From NCBI GenBank assembly GCA_016191555.1, contig JACPVX010000073.1, positions 1 through 64,000 on the forward strand: a DNA stretch of 64,000 bases, in the 5' to 3' direction. Made by a program: the position numbers and the translations under genes. Shown piece after piece: positions 56,113-64,000 of this stretch. Position 1 is the first letter of the stretch; each line of letters starts with the position of its first letter. The stretch is from Bacteroidota bacterium. GTDB taxonomy: Bacteria; Bacteroidota; Bacteroidia; Cytophagales; Cyclobacteriaceae. The notes beneath the pieces are model-generated. The model was not told the DNA's origin. It made no database searches and saw nothing but the letters and a program-made list of their open reading frames with translations.

Positions 56113-57183
56113 ATGCCAACTACAATAAAAAAGTTTCGATTCATTTTAGTGCTGGTCATCGTAGGCTTCTTTGTGGAAGATGCCTTTGCCCAATTTAAAG
56201 GTGCTCGCAAAATTAAAAGGTATAATTTGGTTTACAAGAAGAAGCGTAAGCGGCTAGTACGTGAAAATACATACACGGCCGTTGGCTTGTCAATGAATGC
56301 CTTAAACTATTATGGAGACTTAGCCCCTCTCCCCACCAGACTTAGCACCGATATTGGATTCACTCACCCTGGTTTTGGTCTTACATTTGTTCATCGTTAT
56401 GGCCCCAGATATACTTTTTTGGCTGAATTTTTAGTAGGTCAATTAGAAGGGTCAGATGCACAGTCGGCTGATATGAATACATCTGATGGAAAATATCGAA
56501 AGCAACGAAACGCATCCTTCAGAAATCCGATTCAAGAAATCACCGCGGTTGCCATTTTTGACTTGTTTCCTAATAAGGGTAATTATTTACATCGGGTGAA
56601 TTGGACTCCATATGTTTTTGCAGGAGTCACTCTATTTAAACATAACCCGCAAGCCCAAGCTCCGGCAACTTACTTGGATGGAACACCAAATCCACAAGCC
56701 GGTCAATGGATAGACTTACAACCGCTGGGTACGGAAGGTCAGTATTCAACTCTTTTACCAACGGACGCGAATTATGGAATTAAGCCGTATAACCTAATGC
56801 AAGTGGCAATTCCATTTGGTGTCGGAGCACGCATTCGCATTGGTGAGTACGTTGATGTGTGGGCTGACATGAGTATGCGATTCACGTTTACAGATTATTT
56901 AGATGACGTGAGTAGAAATTATGTTGATCTTAACCGAATCAAAGACCCGCTGACACAAGCCTTCTCATACAGATCCAATGAAATTCCAAATGTCGGTTTG
57001 CCAACAATAAGTCAAAATATAAATGTCAACGGTGAGATCAAACCTATATCACTAGTGAACGGTTATGGCAGCGAGTACAAGACAAATATTCGTGGCAATT
57101 CAAAGCAAAATGACATTTACACAGTAGCGTCCATTAAAGTAACCTACATCATTACCAGGCTTGGTAAAGCAAAACATAGATAA
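56113..57183 (+). CDS. DUF6089-like outer-membrane beta-barrel protein
   Basis: The 356-residue protein has a signal peptide (PTTIKKFRFILVLVIVGFFVEDAFAQ) followed by a basic segment (RKIKRYNLVYKKKRKR) and beta strands typical of DUF6089 outer-membrane proteins (YTAVGLSMNALNYYGDLAPL, VPYVFAGVTLFKH-type). Relatives are often near T9SS genes in Bacteroidota. The receiver-like gene starts 28 bases after its stop with no terminator, so they are likely cotranscribed from the sigma-54-like promoter. Confidence 0.75.
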   Translation: MPTTIKKFRFILVLVIVGFFVEDAFAQFKGARKIKRYNLVYKKKRKRLVRENTYTAVGLSMNALNYYGDLAPLPTRLSTDIGFTHPGFGLTFVHRYGPRYTFLAEFLVGQLEGSDAQSADMNTSDGKYRKQRNASFRNPIQEITAVAIFDLFPNKGNYLHRVNWTPYVFAGVTLFKHNPQAQAPATYLDGTPNPQAGQWIDLQPLGTEGQYSTLLPTDANYGIKPYNLMQVAIPFGVGARIRIGEYVDVWADMSMRFTFTDYLDDVSRNYVDLNRIKDPLTQAFSYRSNEIPNVGLPTISQNINVNGEIKPISLVNGYGSEYKTNIRGNSKQNDIYTVASIKVTYIITRLGKAKHR

Positions 57184-57211
57184 CTATTACCATAATTTAA
57201 AATAAAATAAA

Positions 57212-57643
57212 ATGAACGAAGAAACTAAATTGCCAATCGTCATGGTGCTAGACCAGGACGAGATATTCCATTTCATTGTCACGAAGGTTCTCAACCGAGA
57301 CGGCATCAACTGTAATGTGATAAATTATAATAGCATCACTTCGGCAGTTTCTTATTTGCTGGAGAATGCGGAAAGCGAGGCTGAATTACCTGATTTGATT
57401 TTATTGGAGTTATATTTTCATTCAGATCAGGATGGATGGGTGTTTATTGAGTTGTTTGAAAAGATTAAGCAACGCCTGATCAAGCAGCCGAAGGTCCTCA
57501 TTGTTTCGTATACTATGAAACATGCCGACATGACAAGGGTGAGTTCCCATCAAACTATCTTTGATTTTGTTTCTAAACCATTAGATACCGATAGTATTGA
57601 TTATATCCGTGATTTGCTCAAGCCAGCCAATGAAATGAATTAA
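57212..57643 (+). CDS. Stand-alone receiver-domain protein with Glu at the phospho-acceptor site
   Basis: The 143-residue protein is a single REC domain: VMVLDQDEIFHFI (acidic pocket), LILLELYFHSDQDGW (phospho-acceptor strand) and FDFVSKPLD (conserved Lys). The usual Asp of 'LLDL' is replaced by Glu, which could mimic the phosphorylated state or block phosphorylation. No output domain is present. It is the second gene after the outer-membrane protein and may act as a signalling or scaffold partner for the sigma-54 activator. Confidence 0.8.
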   Translation: MNEETKLPIVMVLDQDEIFHFIVTKVLNRDGINCNVINYNSITSAVSYLLENAESEAELPDLILLELYFHSDQDGWVFIELFEKIKQRLIKQPKVLIVSYTMKHADMTRVSSHQTIFDFVSKPLDTDSIDYIRDLLKPANEMN

Positions 57644-57941
57644 CCCTGGGAGTTTCATTTATTATTCTCCCCTTAACTGCTTAAATCAGCAGGCATAATC
57701 CGTTATTTTCTGAAGTTCACAAATTCTTTGTGCTCGGGAACTATTTTTTTTAAAGTTCCTGAATAGTTGATTGATCCCCTCTCGTAGCGACCGACTTGTA
57801 GTCTGTAAATACTCTGGGTCAATTCATCTCCTATCTATTTTCTGTATTCGTGCCTATCGTTCAAGTCTTTGCGCGCAACTTATTTTTTATGATGAGAACT
57901 CGAATCAAGAATTCCTATCCTATGGCCCACCTATAATTTGA

Positions 57942-58005
57942 TTTTTCGTTTTTAGGAAACAGTCATTTTCGTTAAATAAAAACAATCAAGTTTTATTTCG
58001 TTACG
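57942..58005. promoter_or_regulatory. Candidate UAS before the first surface-protein gene
   Basis: Of the 467-base gap 57644-58110, the left 300 bases show only a weak GGAACT/AGTTCC inverted repeat near 57740. This block then contains TTTTTCGTTTTTAGGAAAC, TTTTCGTTAAATAAAAAC and ATTTCGTTACG in a row. It ends about 60 bases before the -24/-12 promoter. Confidence 0.6.
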
Positions 58006-58064
58006 CCTCTCGTTTCAAATCACGTTTTTCAACTGGATTTCGCACTTTTTTTGATTTGTAATTT

Positions 58065-58081
58065 TTGGTACAGGATTTGCC
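58065..58081 (+). promoter_or_regulatory. Sigma-54 promoter of the first surface-protein gene
   Basis: TTGGTACAGGATTTGCC fits the -24/-12 consensus, with GG and GC ten bases apart. The predicted start near 58092 leaves a 19-base leader before the ATG. Confidence 0.85.
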
Positions 58082-58110
58082 AAGGCTTTTTGTAAAAAAA
58101 CATCAATACA

Positions 58111-60282
58111 ATGAGCAACCAACAAACCTCTACTAACAGTAAATGGAGCATAGCATTTGCAGCTGTCCTCTTAATTTGCGCTCCCCAGGTATGGGCACAG
58201 ACATTGGGCGATTATCGTTCCATTGCAACCGGCAACTGGAGTTCCAATTCTACATGGCAAAGCTATAATGGTTCTGCATGGGTCGCGGCCACAAGCTATC
58301 CGGGGCAGTCGGCCACGGCTCCGATAGTGACTATACAAACTCCTCATACAATTACTTTAAATATAAACCCACCGCTTATAGTTGCGGATCAATTAATTAT
58401 CAATGCCGGCGCTTCTTTGGTAGACTCACCAGCTTCTCCTAGCTATACGTTGTGGACTCAAGCTCGCTTAGATGTATACGGCAATCTAAACTTTACCAAT
58501 ACGCTTACTGCAACGTCAGGCGTTCAGTCGAATTTTATATTTATATATGCAGGGGCTTTGTTTTCAGTACACACCATAAGAATAGATCGATTTGTGTCCA
58601 ACTCAGGAACGGCAACTGTAACTACTGATGTAATCAATCTCTTGCCAATTTCAACTACTTTACCATTCCCAACAGGTACGTGGATTAATCAGCCCGGTGG
58701 AACTTTCAACTTTTTGGGAGCGGCAATTACTGCGGGCCTTCACGCAAATTTTTTCAATAATACCGTTAACTACGCCTCTGCTAACACGAATCAAACAGTA
58801 AGAATTCCGGCATCGTCCTACTTTAGCCTGACAATATCGGGCAATGGAGGTAGAACAAAAACACTCCCTGCATCCACAGTTGTTTTAGAGACTGTTGCCG
58901 TACAAGGAAATTCAAATTTTAGTCTAGGGGGCTTCGATTTATTTGTGGGTGGTGATTGGAACTATTCAAGTTCAGGAAATTTTATAGCCGCTGCAAATAC
59001 CACTGTCACGCTAAACGGATCCAGTCAACAAAACATAATCAATACCGGCAATAGCTCGGGGACAATTTTCAGCAACTTTACTATCAATAATGATTTTGCA
59101 ACTTCGCCACAAATAAATGTGCAGGCCACAACGTGGGTTGACCGAACACTTACGATGTTGCAAGGAAACATCAACTTAAACGGCAATTCGTTCAATCATG
59201 GGCCTGTGGCTGGCTCGTTGACTACGCTTGTGCATAGTGGACTTGCCTCGGCCGGATGGATTTATGGAGGTCCGTATCGCAGAACTTTTCAGAATGGTGC
59301 CACGATTGCCGATGGATCTATCAGCGGTATGTTTCCGGTAGGTACAAGCCAGTACTTCCGTCCAATTTATATTTCTAGCCCTACTGTTGCAATCAATAAC
59401 CAAGCACCTACAGTTACTGTTAGCTCAGCTTCCAATGTAACCGATGTAACCATTCCGGATACCGGGGGCCCGATTGTACGACAGCATCAAGGTGCGTGGC
59501 AAATTCTTTCGCTAATCGGTGCGACTGGCGCCTATAATATAAATGCAGGCGGTTTCGGCTTTTTATACATTGGAGATGTAAACGATTTAAGGTTGAGCTT
59601 AGCGTCTTCAGTTGTAGGTGGTGCTGGTGTAAATTCTGGTACTACAACTATTCCTTTTGTACAGCGCACCGGTTTGACACCTGCCCAATTGGGTAATACA
59701 TTTTATTTGGGATCAGTAAACAAAACCAGATCTCCTCTGCCGGTTGAACTAATCGCATTTAATGGAGAAGCCGAAGGTGGCGCAGTTAACCTGAATTGGA
59801 TCACGCGCACAGAGTTGAACTGTGATTACTTTACAGTCTATCGTTCGCGCAATGGTATTGATTTTCTGCCCTTAGGAACCAAAAAGGGTGTGGGCACAAC
59901 TAAGGAACAACGCTCCTATGAAATACAAGATCAGAACCCATGGCAAGGAATCAATTATTACCGATTGGAACAAACGGATTTTGATGGAACCAAAAGTAGC
60001 GTAGCCATGATTTCTGTAGAGGCTAATGGCGCTGAGGCGATTCAATTTTATCCTTCGCACTTAATTAGTGGCCAAAATATTCACTTGCAATTACAAGGAT
60101 TAGCTCCTCAGGCTCAGATGGAAATTTATTTGGTGAATGCCACGGGCCAAACGATTGAACAGTATATTATTAACACTGATCAAGAGGGTAGGTTTTATGG
60201 AGATATCCGAATTGGGGATATCTCTGCTGGATTTTATTATCTAAAACTAAATCAGATTATTATGAAGATTCTGATTAACTAA
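58111..60282 (+). CDS. Large T9SS-type surface protein, copy 1
   Basis: The 723-residue exported protein has a signal peptide ending PQVWAQ, an N-terminal module (YRSIATGNWSSNSTWQSYNG), glycine/asparagine/threonine-rich beta strands (FSLGGFDLFVGGDWNYSSS), and a C-terminal region (VELIAFNGEAEGGAVNLNW, followed by YYLKLNQIIMKILIN) that resembles T9SS-dependent sorting domains. It is a paralogue of the next gene. It is probably secreted and attached to the cell surface; adhesion or matrix formation is inference. Confidence 0.85.
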   Translation: MSNQQTSTNSKWSIAFAAVLLICAPQVWAQTLGDYRSIATGNWSSNSTWQSYNGSAWVAATSYPGQSATAPIVTIQTPHTITLNINPPLIVADQLIINAGASLVDSPASPSYTLWTQARLDVYGNLNFTNTLTATSGVQSNFIFIYAGALFSVHTIRIDRFVSNSGTATVTTDVINLLPISTTLPFPTGTWINQPGGTFNFLGAAITAGLHANFFNNTVNYASANTNQTVRIPASSYFSLTISGNGGRTKTLPASTVVLETVAVQGNSNFSLGGFDLFVGGDWNYSSSGNFIAAANTTVTLNGSSQQNIINTGNSSGTIFSNFTINNDFATSPQINVQATTWVDRTLTMLQGNINLNGNSFNHGPVAGSLTTLVHSGLASAGWIYGGPYRRTFQNGATIADGSISGMFPVGTSQYFRPIYISSPTVAINNQAPTVTVSSASNVTDVTIPDTGGPIVRQHQGAWQILSLIGATGAYNINAGGFGFLYIGDVNDLRLSLASSVVGGAGVNSGTTTIPFVQRTGLTPAQLGNTFYLGSVNKTRSPLPVELIAFNGEAEGGAVNLNWITRTELNCDYFTVYRSRNGIDFLPLGTKKGVGTTKEQRSYEIQDQNPWQGINYYRLEQTDFDGTKSSVAMISVEANGAEAIQFYPSHLISGQNIHLQLQGLAPQAQMEIYLVNATGQTIEQYIINTDQEGRFYGDIRIGDISAGFYYLKLNQIIMKILIN

Positions 60283-60295
60283 CTTACTTATATAT

Positions 60296-60342
60296 GTTTT
60301 TCGTTATTAGTCGTTAGTGTTTTTCGTTGTATTTCGTAAAAG
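60296..60342. promoter_or_regulatory. Candidate UAS before the second surface-protein gene
   Basis: TTTTTCGTTATTAGTCGTTAG is followed by TTTTTCGTTGTATTTCGTAAA. It lies about 60 bases upstream of the -24/-12 site. ATTAGTCGTTAGTG recurs before the activator gene at 62.6 kb. Confidence 0.6.
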
Positions 60343-60398
60343 CGCCTTTTTCAAAATTTAAAAAGGCCATTTTTAACAGCATAAATAAGGTTTTAGGT

Positions 60399-60415
60399 AT
60401 GGTATAATATTTGCC
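60399..60415 (+). promoter_or_regulatory. Sigma-54 promoter of the second surface-protein gene
   Basis: ATGGTATAATATTTGCC has GG and GC exactly ten bases apart. The predicted start near 60426 leaves an 18-base leader. Confidence 0.8.
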
Positions 60416-60443
60416 TAGGGTGCTCCTTAAATTGGATTAATTT

Positions 60444-62609
60444 ATGAGAGCATTGAAGATTATTTGCCTTAGTGTTTGTTTTAGTTTATGGGTTAACGCA
60501 TCAGTTCAACTACAAGCACAAAGTTTAGGAGATTATCGGTCTGTCGCTACGGGTGATTGGGGCACGCCATCAACATGGCAATATTACAACGGTTCGGCTT
60601 GGGTGCCATCTACTACCTATCCGGGTCAGATAGCAGCCGTTAATAATGTTACTCTGCAGAGCCCGTTTATTGTGACAGTGGATGTTAATCCCGGTTCCTT
60701 CACCAATCAAATGAATAGTCTTAGGGTGAATAATGGGGCTACCTTGAAAGACAAAGTTGGTGCGCTGTATTATGACATATCGCCCGCAGGCCAATTGGTT
60801 GTAGATGGAACAGTTAATTTGACCAATACGACAGACGTAACAGCGCGGGTGGTAGCCGCTAACTGTATTATTTCCCCTACAGGCAATCTATCTGCACATG
60901 TGTTGTGGATGGTGACTACATTTAACTATGGTATAGCAACCATCACTCATGATGTAGTTAATCTGGTTGCAATTAACCCCCTTTCAAATGTTGGCGTTTG
61001 GGCTAATCAAACAAACTCTGTTTTTAATTTTGGGGGCTCTTCGATGACCGCTGGATTACGAGCGGAATCGGATGGCAATACTGTAAACTACTATTCATCA
61101 TCGAGCAATCAGATCGTAAGAGCACCGGTTACCACCTATTATAATTTAACATTGTCAGGAACTGGTGGCACAACTAAGTCTTTATCTGCAAATACCATAC
61201 TATCAGGAACACTATCCATTCAAGGAAGTTCTAGCTTTAGCTTGGGAGGGTTTGACTTATCAGTTGCTGGTGATTGGAATAACTCCAGTACAAACACGTT
61301 AGCATTAGCAAATTCTTTGGGTATAGTTACTTTCAATGGATCAACAAATCAATCTATCATTAATACGGGAAATTATTCAGGTACTTCTTTTTACTATTTA
61401 AACATTGCTAATACTTCTGCAACGATACCTCAGATTACAATCAGTAATTCAAGTGGACAACCTACCAGGGTGGCAAATTCCTTAATCATGACTTCGGGCG
61501 TAATTAATTTGAACGGGGGGGGCTTTACTTTTGGTTCAAATTATACTAATCCAGTTGTATTTACTCATTCCGGCACATCGGCCTCCGGATGGTTTTACAA
61601 TGGAGTAGTTTATAGGTTATTAATAACAAGTTCTGCAATTGCCGCGGGATCGAATTCCGGTTTGTTTCCAATAGGAGTAAGCACGGAATTCCGGCCATTT
61701 TATATTTCAACGGTTCTTCCTTCGACTACTCCTACTTTAGTCAGCATCACAGCTCCAGGCACTTCTACTTTTGCAAATGTTTCTCTCATTGATGGTGCAT
61801 CTACTATTCGTAGGCAAAACCGTAGTGGTTGGTTAGCAAGCTCCTTTGGAAATGGTATATATAACATACGAGCCGGTGGTACAGGTTTAGGTGTCATTGG
61901 GAATATTGCAGATTTACGTTTAACTCCGGCAACTTTGGTGCTAGGAACTGCAGGGACAAATACGGGCACTACATCCAATCCGCTGGTCGAAAGAACAGGC
62001 ATAACACTTGCGGATCTTAACACAACATTTTATGTGGGGTCAGTTAACTTAATAAGCTCTCCGCTTCCGGTAGAATTGATTTCATTTAGCGGAGAAGCTG
62101 AAGGCTCAGTTGTTAATTTAAATTGGATTACAAGGTCTGAATTGCACTGTGACTATTTCACTGTTTATCGATCGCTAAATGGTATTGACTTTGTTGCAAT
62201 AGGAAACAAAAAAGGATCCGGAACAACAAAAGAGCTGAACAAATACGACCTTCAAGATACAACCCCGTTGAATGGTAATAATTACTATCGGTTGGAGCAA
62301 ACGGATTGGGATGGCTCGAAAACAATCCTTTCAATAATATCAGTTGAAGCAAATGGATCAGAAGCAATACAAGTTTATCCAAATCCTATTGAAGATGGAC
62401 AATCCGCTGAATTGAAGTTGCAGGGATTGGCATCTAATACATTTCAGTCCATTTATGTTTTTGATCAATTAGGAAGGCAAGTATTAAATTCAAAGATTCC
62501 TGTTGATGAGACTGGTGGTTTTAACGGCAAGCTCAAATTGCCGCAACTTCCCGCTGGTTGTTATTTCCTAAAGATCAACAACAATACGAAGCGCCTAATA
62601 ATACGATAA
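60444..62609 (+). CDS. Large T9SS-type surface protein, copy 2
   Basis: This 721-residue paralogue shares the N-terminal module (GDYRSVATGDWGTPSTWQYY), the FSLGGFDLSVAGDWNNSS segment and the C-terminal VELISFSGEAEGSVVNLNWITR and YRLEQTDWDG regions with its neighbour. Its signal peptide is MRALKIICLSVCFSLWVNASV. The two genes, each with its own sigma-54 promoter, appear to be a tandem duplication that has diverged throughout the middle. The C-terminal CYFLKINNNTKRLIIR resembles a sorting signal. Confidence 0.85.
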   Translation: MRALKIICLSVCFSLWVNASVQLQAQSLGDYRSVATGDWGTPSTWQYYNGSAWVPSTTYPGQIAAVNNVTLQSPFIVTVDVNPGSFTNQMNSLRVNNGATLKDKVGALYYDISPAGQLVVDGTVNLTNTTDVTARVVAANCIISPTGNLSAHVLWMVTTFNYGIATITHDVVNLVAINPLSNVGVWANQTNSVFNFGGSSMTAGLRAESDGNTVNYYSSSSNQIVRAPVTTYYNLTLSGTGGTTKSLSANTILSGTLSIQGSSSFSLGGFDLSVAGDWNNSSTNTLALANSLGIVTFNGSTNQSIINTGNYSGTSFYYLNIANTSATIPQITISNSSGQPTRVANSLIMTSGVINLNGGGFTFGSNYTNPVVFTHSGTSASGWFYNGVVYRLLITSSAIAAGSNSGLFPIGVSTEFRPFYISTVLPSTTPTLVSITAPGTSTFANVSLIDGASTIRRQNRSGWLASSFGNGIYNIRAGGTGLGVIGNIADLRLTPATLVLGTAGTNTGTTSNPLVERTGITLADLNTTFYVGSVNLISSPLPVELISFSGEAEGSVVNLNWITRSELHCDYFTVYRSLNGIDFVAIGNKKGSGTTKELNKYDLQDTTPLNGNNYYRLEQTDWDGSKTILSIISVEANGSEAIQVYPNPIEDGQSAELKLQGLASNTFQSIYVFDQLGRQVLNSKIPVDETGGFNGKLKLPQLPAGCYFLKINNNTKRLIIR

Positions 62610-62630
62610 GTGCGGGCTGAATTTTGAGCT

Positions 62631-62675
62631 TTTTGTTGATTAGTCGTTAGTGATTTCGTTATATATAAACAAATT
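62631..62675. promoter_or_regulatory. Candidate UAS before the activator gene
   Basis: The gap 62610-62860 begins with GATTAGTCGTTAGTG and TTTCGTTATATATAAAC, both found upstream of other units. It ends about 58 bases before the -24/-12 match. The ORF at 62650-62844 is not coding. Confidence 0.6.
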
Positions 62676-62730
62676 GATTATTCTAAAATCGAAAAAGTGC
62701 GAATTTGGCCTTTTTAGGCGGTTTTTAGTT

Positions 62731-62748
62731 TTGGTACAGCTTTTGTTA
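62731..62748 (+). promoter_or_regulatory. Sigma-54-like promoter of the activator gene
   Basis: TTGGTACAGCTTTTGTTA has the correct ten-base spacing; the -12 C is T. The predicted start near 62758 gives a leader of about 100 bases. It implies autoregulation. Confidence 0.65.
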
Positions 62749-62860
62749 AGCAAAGTGCAGAAACAAGCACATTTTAAATCGTTGAACGCCATCAAAATTG
62801 TGGTTCGACTAATAAACTTAAGAGCATTTTATCTAACTTTTTAAAACTAAACCCTAACTC

Positions 62861-64000
62861 ATGAACCTCCCTAATCCCAACATTCTTTATTTGGATGACG
62901 AAGAAGATAACTTGACTGTCTTCAAATCAACATTCCGTCAAAAATTCAATGTATTAACGGCTACTACTGCACAAGCTGCAATGTCCTTACTTCAGCAAGT
63001 ACCAGTAGGCGTTGTTTTATCGGATTTTAGATTGCGCGAAACGACAGGAATTGATTTCCTTAAAACTGTTTCGGAGTTGTATCCAAACACCGTGCGCATT
63101 TTGATTAGTGCCTATGGCGAAAAAGAAACCGTCATTCGGTCTATCAACGAGGCCAAGGTATTCAGCTTTATTACCAAGCCATGGGATAAAGAGGATATTG
63201 AGCGAGTGATTAGCAGCGCTGTTAATTTGTATCACTTGAAGTTCAAGAATGAGGAGTTAATCACCAATCTGACTATGACGATTGATGAACTAACCATTGC
63301 CAATAAAGAGATTAAGGTACTAAAGGCTAAGCTCCAAAAAGAAAATGAATACTTACGCAGAGAGATTGATAATAACCGCGGAAGTATAGAATGGATTGGT
63401 GCGGGTGAAAAAATGCAATTGGTTAAACAAAAAGTTAGTCAAGTAGCGAAGTTAAATACCGTTGTGTTGATAAAGGGTGAAACAGGAACCGGCAAGGATT
63501 TGGTAGCCAGATCCATTCACGCTTTTAGTAATCGAGCAGCAGCACCCTTTGTCACGTTGAATTGCTCAGCTCTTCCGGGGAACTTAATTGAAAGTGAGCT
63601 ATTTGGTTTTGAGAAGGGTTCTTTTACTGGAGCTTTGAATAATAAAGAAGGCCTTTTTGAATTAGCAGATGGCGGCACCATATTTTTGGATGAGATAGGA
63701 GAGATGTCCATTGAATTTCAGGCGAAGTTACTAAGAGTACTTCAAAACGGTGAGTTCTATCGCATTGGTGGCTTAAAGCCGATCAATGTAGATGTTCGAA
63801 TCATAGCAGCAACCAATCGCGATCTGGAAGATTCAATGAACACGGGAAGATTTCGAACTGATTTGTTTTATAGACTTAATATTTTCCCGATTAGTTTACC
63901 GCCATTACGAGAGCGACAAGAAGATATTCCTGAATTGGTAAAGCACTTTTTGGATAAGTTTCAGAAAAAGCTAGGAATTGAAGTTACATCTGTTTCAGAT
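62861..64000 (+). CDS. NtrC-type sigma-54-dependent response regulator (partial, runs off the window)
   Basis: The ORF track has no entry because the frame runs off the right edge. Reading from the ATG at 62861 gives 380 residues. Residues 1-120 are a receiver (ILYLDDEEDN, phospho-acceptor VVLSDFRL, and SFITKPWD Lys). A coiled-coil linker follows, then the sigma-54 interaction AAA+ domain: Walker A (GETGTGKDLVARSIH), the sigma-54 loop as GSFTGA, Walker B (GGTIFLDEIGEM), and FRTDLFYRLNIFP. The DNA-binding helix-turn-helix should follow outside the window. A sigma-54-like promoter precedes it. Confidence 0.95.
   Translation, partial: MNLPNPNILYLDDEEDNLTVFKSTFRQKFNVLTATTAQAAMSLLQQVPVGVVLSDFRLRETTGIDFLKTVSELYPNTVRILISAYGEKETVIRSINEAKVFSFITKPWDKEDIERVISSAVNLYHLKFKNEELITNLTMTIDELTIANKEIKVLKAKLQKENEYLRREIDNNRGSIEWIGAGEKMQLVKQKVSQVAKLNTVVLIKGETGTGKDLVARSIHAFSNRAAAPFVTLNCSALPGNLIESELFGFEKGSFTGALNNKEGLFELADGGTIFLDEIGEMSIEFQAKLLRVLQNGEFYRIGGLKPINVDVRIIAATNRDLEDSMNTGRFRTDLFYRLNIFPISLPPLRERQEDIPELVKHFLDKFQKKLGIEVTSVSD

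Noticed and set aside
56010-56198. Plus-strand ORF across the promoter of the outer-membrane gene
   Set aside because: It covers the enhancer and -24/-12 site and then overlaps the signal peptide of the real gene in another frame.
53126-62860. Repeated AT-rich intergenic motif considered as CRISPR repeats
   Set aside because: Copies are kilobases apart, not identical, and lie only before promoters; there are no spacers or cas genes.

Overview
The window is one contiguous stretch of a Bacteroidota chromosome, most probably Cytophagales-like. This is inferred from a SusC/SusD pair, a DUF4270 lipoprotein, a DUF5690 transporter, LytS-type and TPR-type histidine kinases, PorT-like outer-membrane barrels, C-terminal modules resembling type IX secretion (T9SS) sorting domains, and a Bacteroidota-type LeuRS. 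No prophage, insertion sequence, CRISPR array or rRNA is visible. The species cannot be named from the sequence.

Layout. 1-3.4 kb (minus): a TonB-dependent receptor, a TPR-like periplasmic protein and a truncated LytS-family sensor kinase. 3.4-3.7 kb: a GC-rich structured intergenic element. 3.7-21 kb: mostly housekeeping and envelope genes (leuS, an APH/NahK-like kinase, a TerB-like protein, an LtaS-like sulfatase-fold enzyme, a YebC family protein, two metallopeptidases, a universal stress protein, a ferric-reductase-like membrane protein, asnS, rpoN, a PAP2-like protein, an enoyl-CoA hydratase), then tRNA-Arg(ACG). 21-23.7 kb: a DUF4270 lipoprotein and a Kelch lipoprotein.

23.7-38.6 kb is an apparent organophosphonate/phosphoester utilisation locus. 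It has a PhnZ-like HD oxygenase, a phosphonatase-like HAD hydrolase, an operon of FAD amine oxidase, PHP hydrolase and DUF5690 permease, a cupin-XRE regulator, then a SusC/SusD pair and two alkaline-phosphatase-superfamily enzymes. A plausible flow is outer-membrane import by SusCD, periplasmic ester cleavage, inner-membrane import by the permease, then C-P bond cleavage by the oxidase plus hydrolase or by the PhnZ-like oxygenase.

38.6-53.1 kb is mixed: a TonB-like protein, an ECF sigma factor with a small membrane protein, a gene broken by one nonsense codon, a lipoprotein, a DinB-like protein, a large metzincin, a TPR histidine kinase, three tandem amidohydrolases of which only one keeps the metal motif, and two RNA/SAM methyltransferases.

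53.2-64 kb is the most unusual part. At least four, and perhaps seven, transcription units carry -24/-12 (sigma-54) promoters. Each has an AT-rich TTTCGTT-type motif a roughly constant distance upstream. The genes are a 40-residue membrane peptide with a structured 3' end, a glycosyltransferase, two small exported proteins, an outer-membrane protein with a receiver-like protein whose phospho-acceptor Asp appears replaced by Glu, two paralogous large T9SS-type surface proteins, and at the right edge an NtrC-type sigma-54 activator with a similar promoter. The inference is a dedicated, autoregulated sigma-54 regulon for cell-surface proteins; rpoN itself lies at 17 kb.
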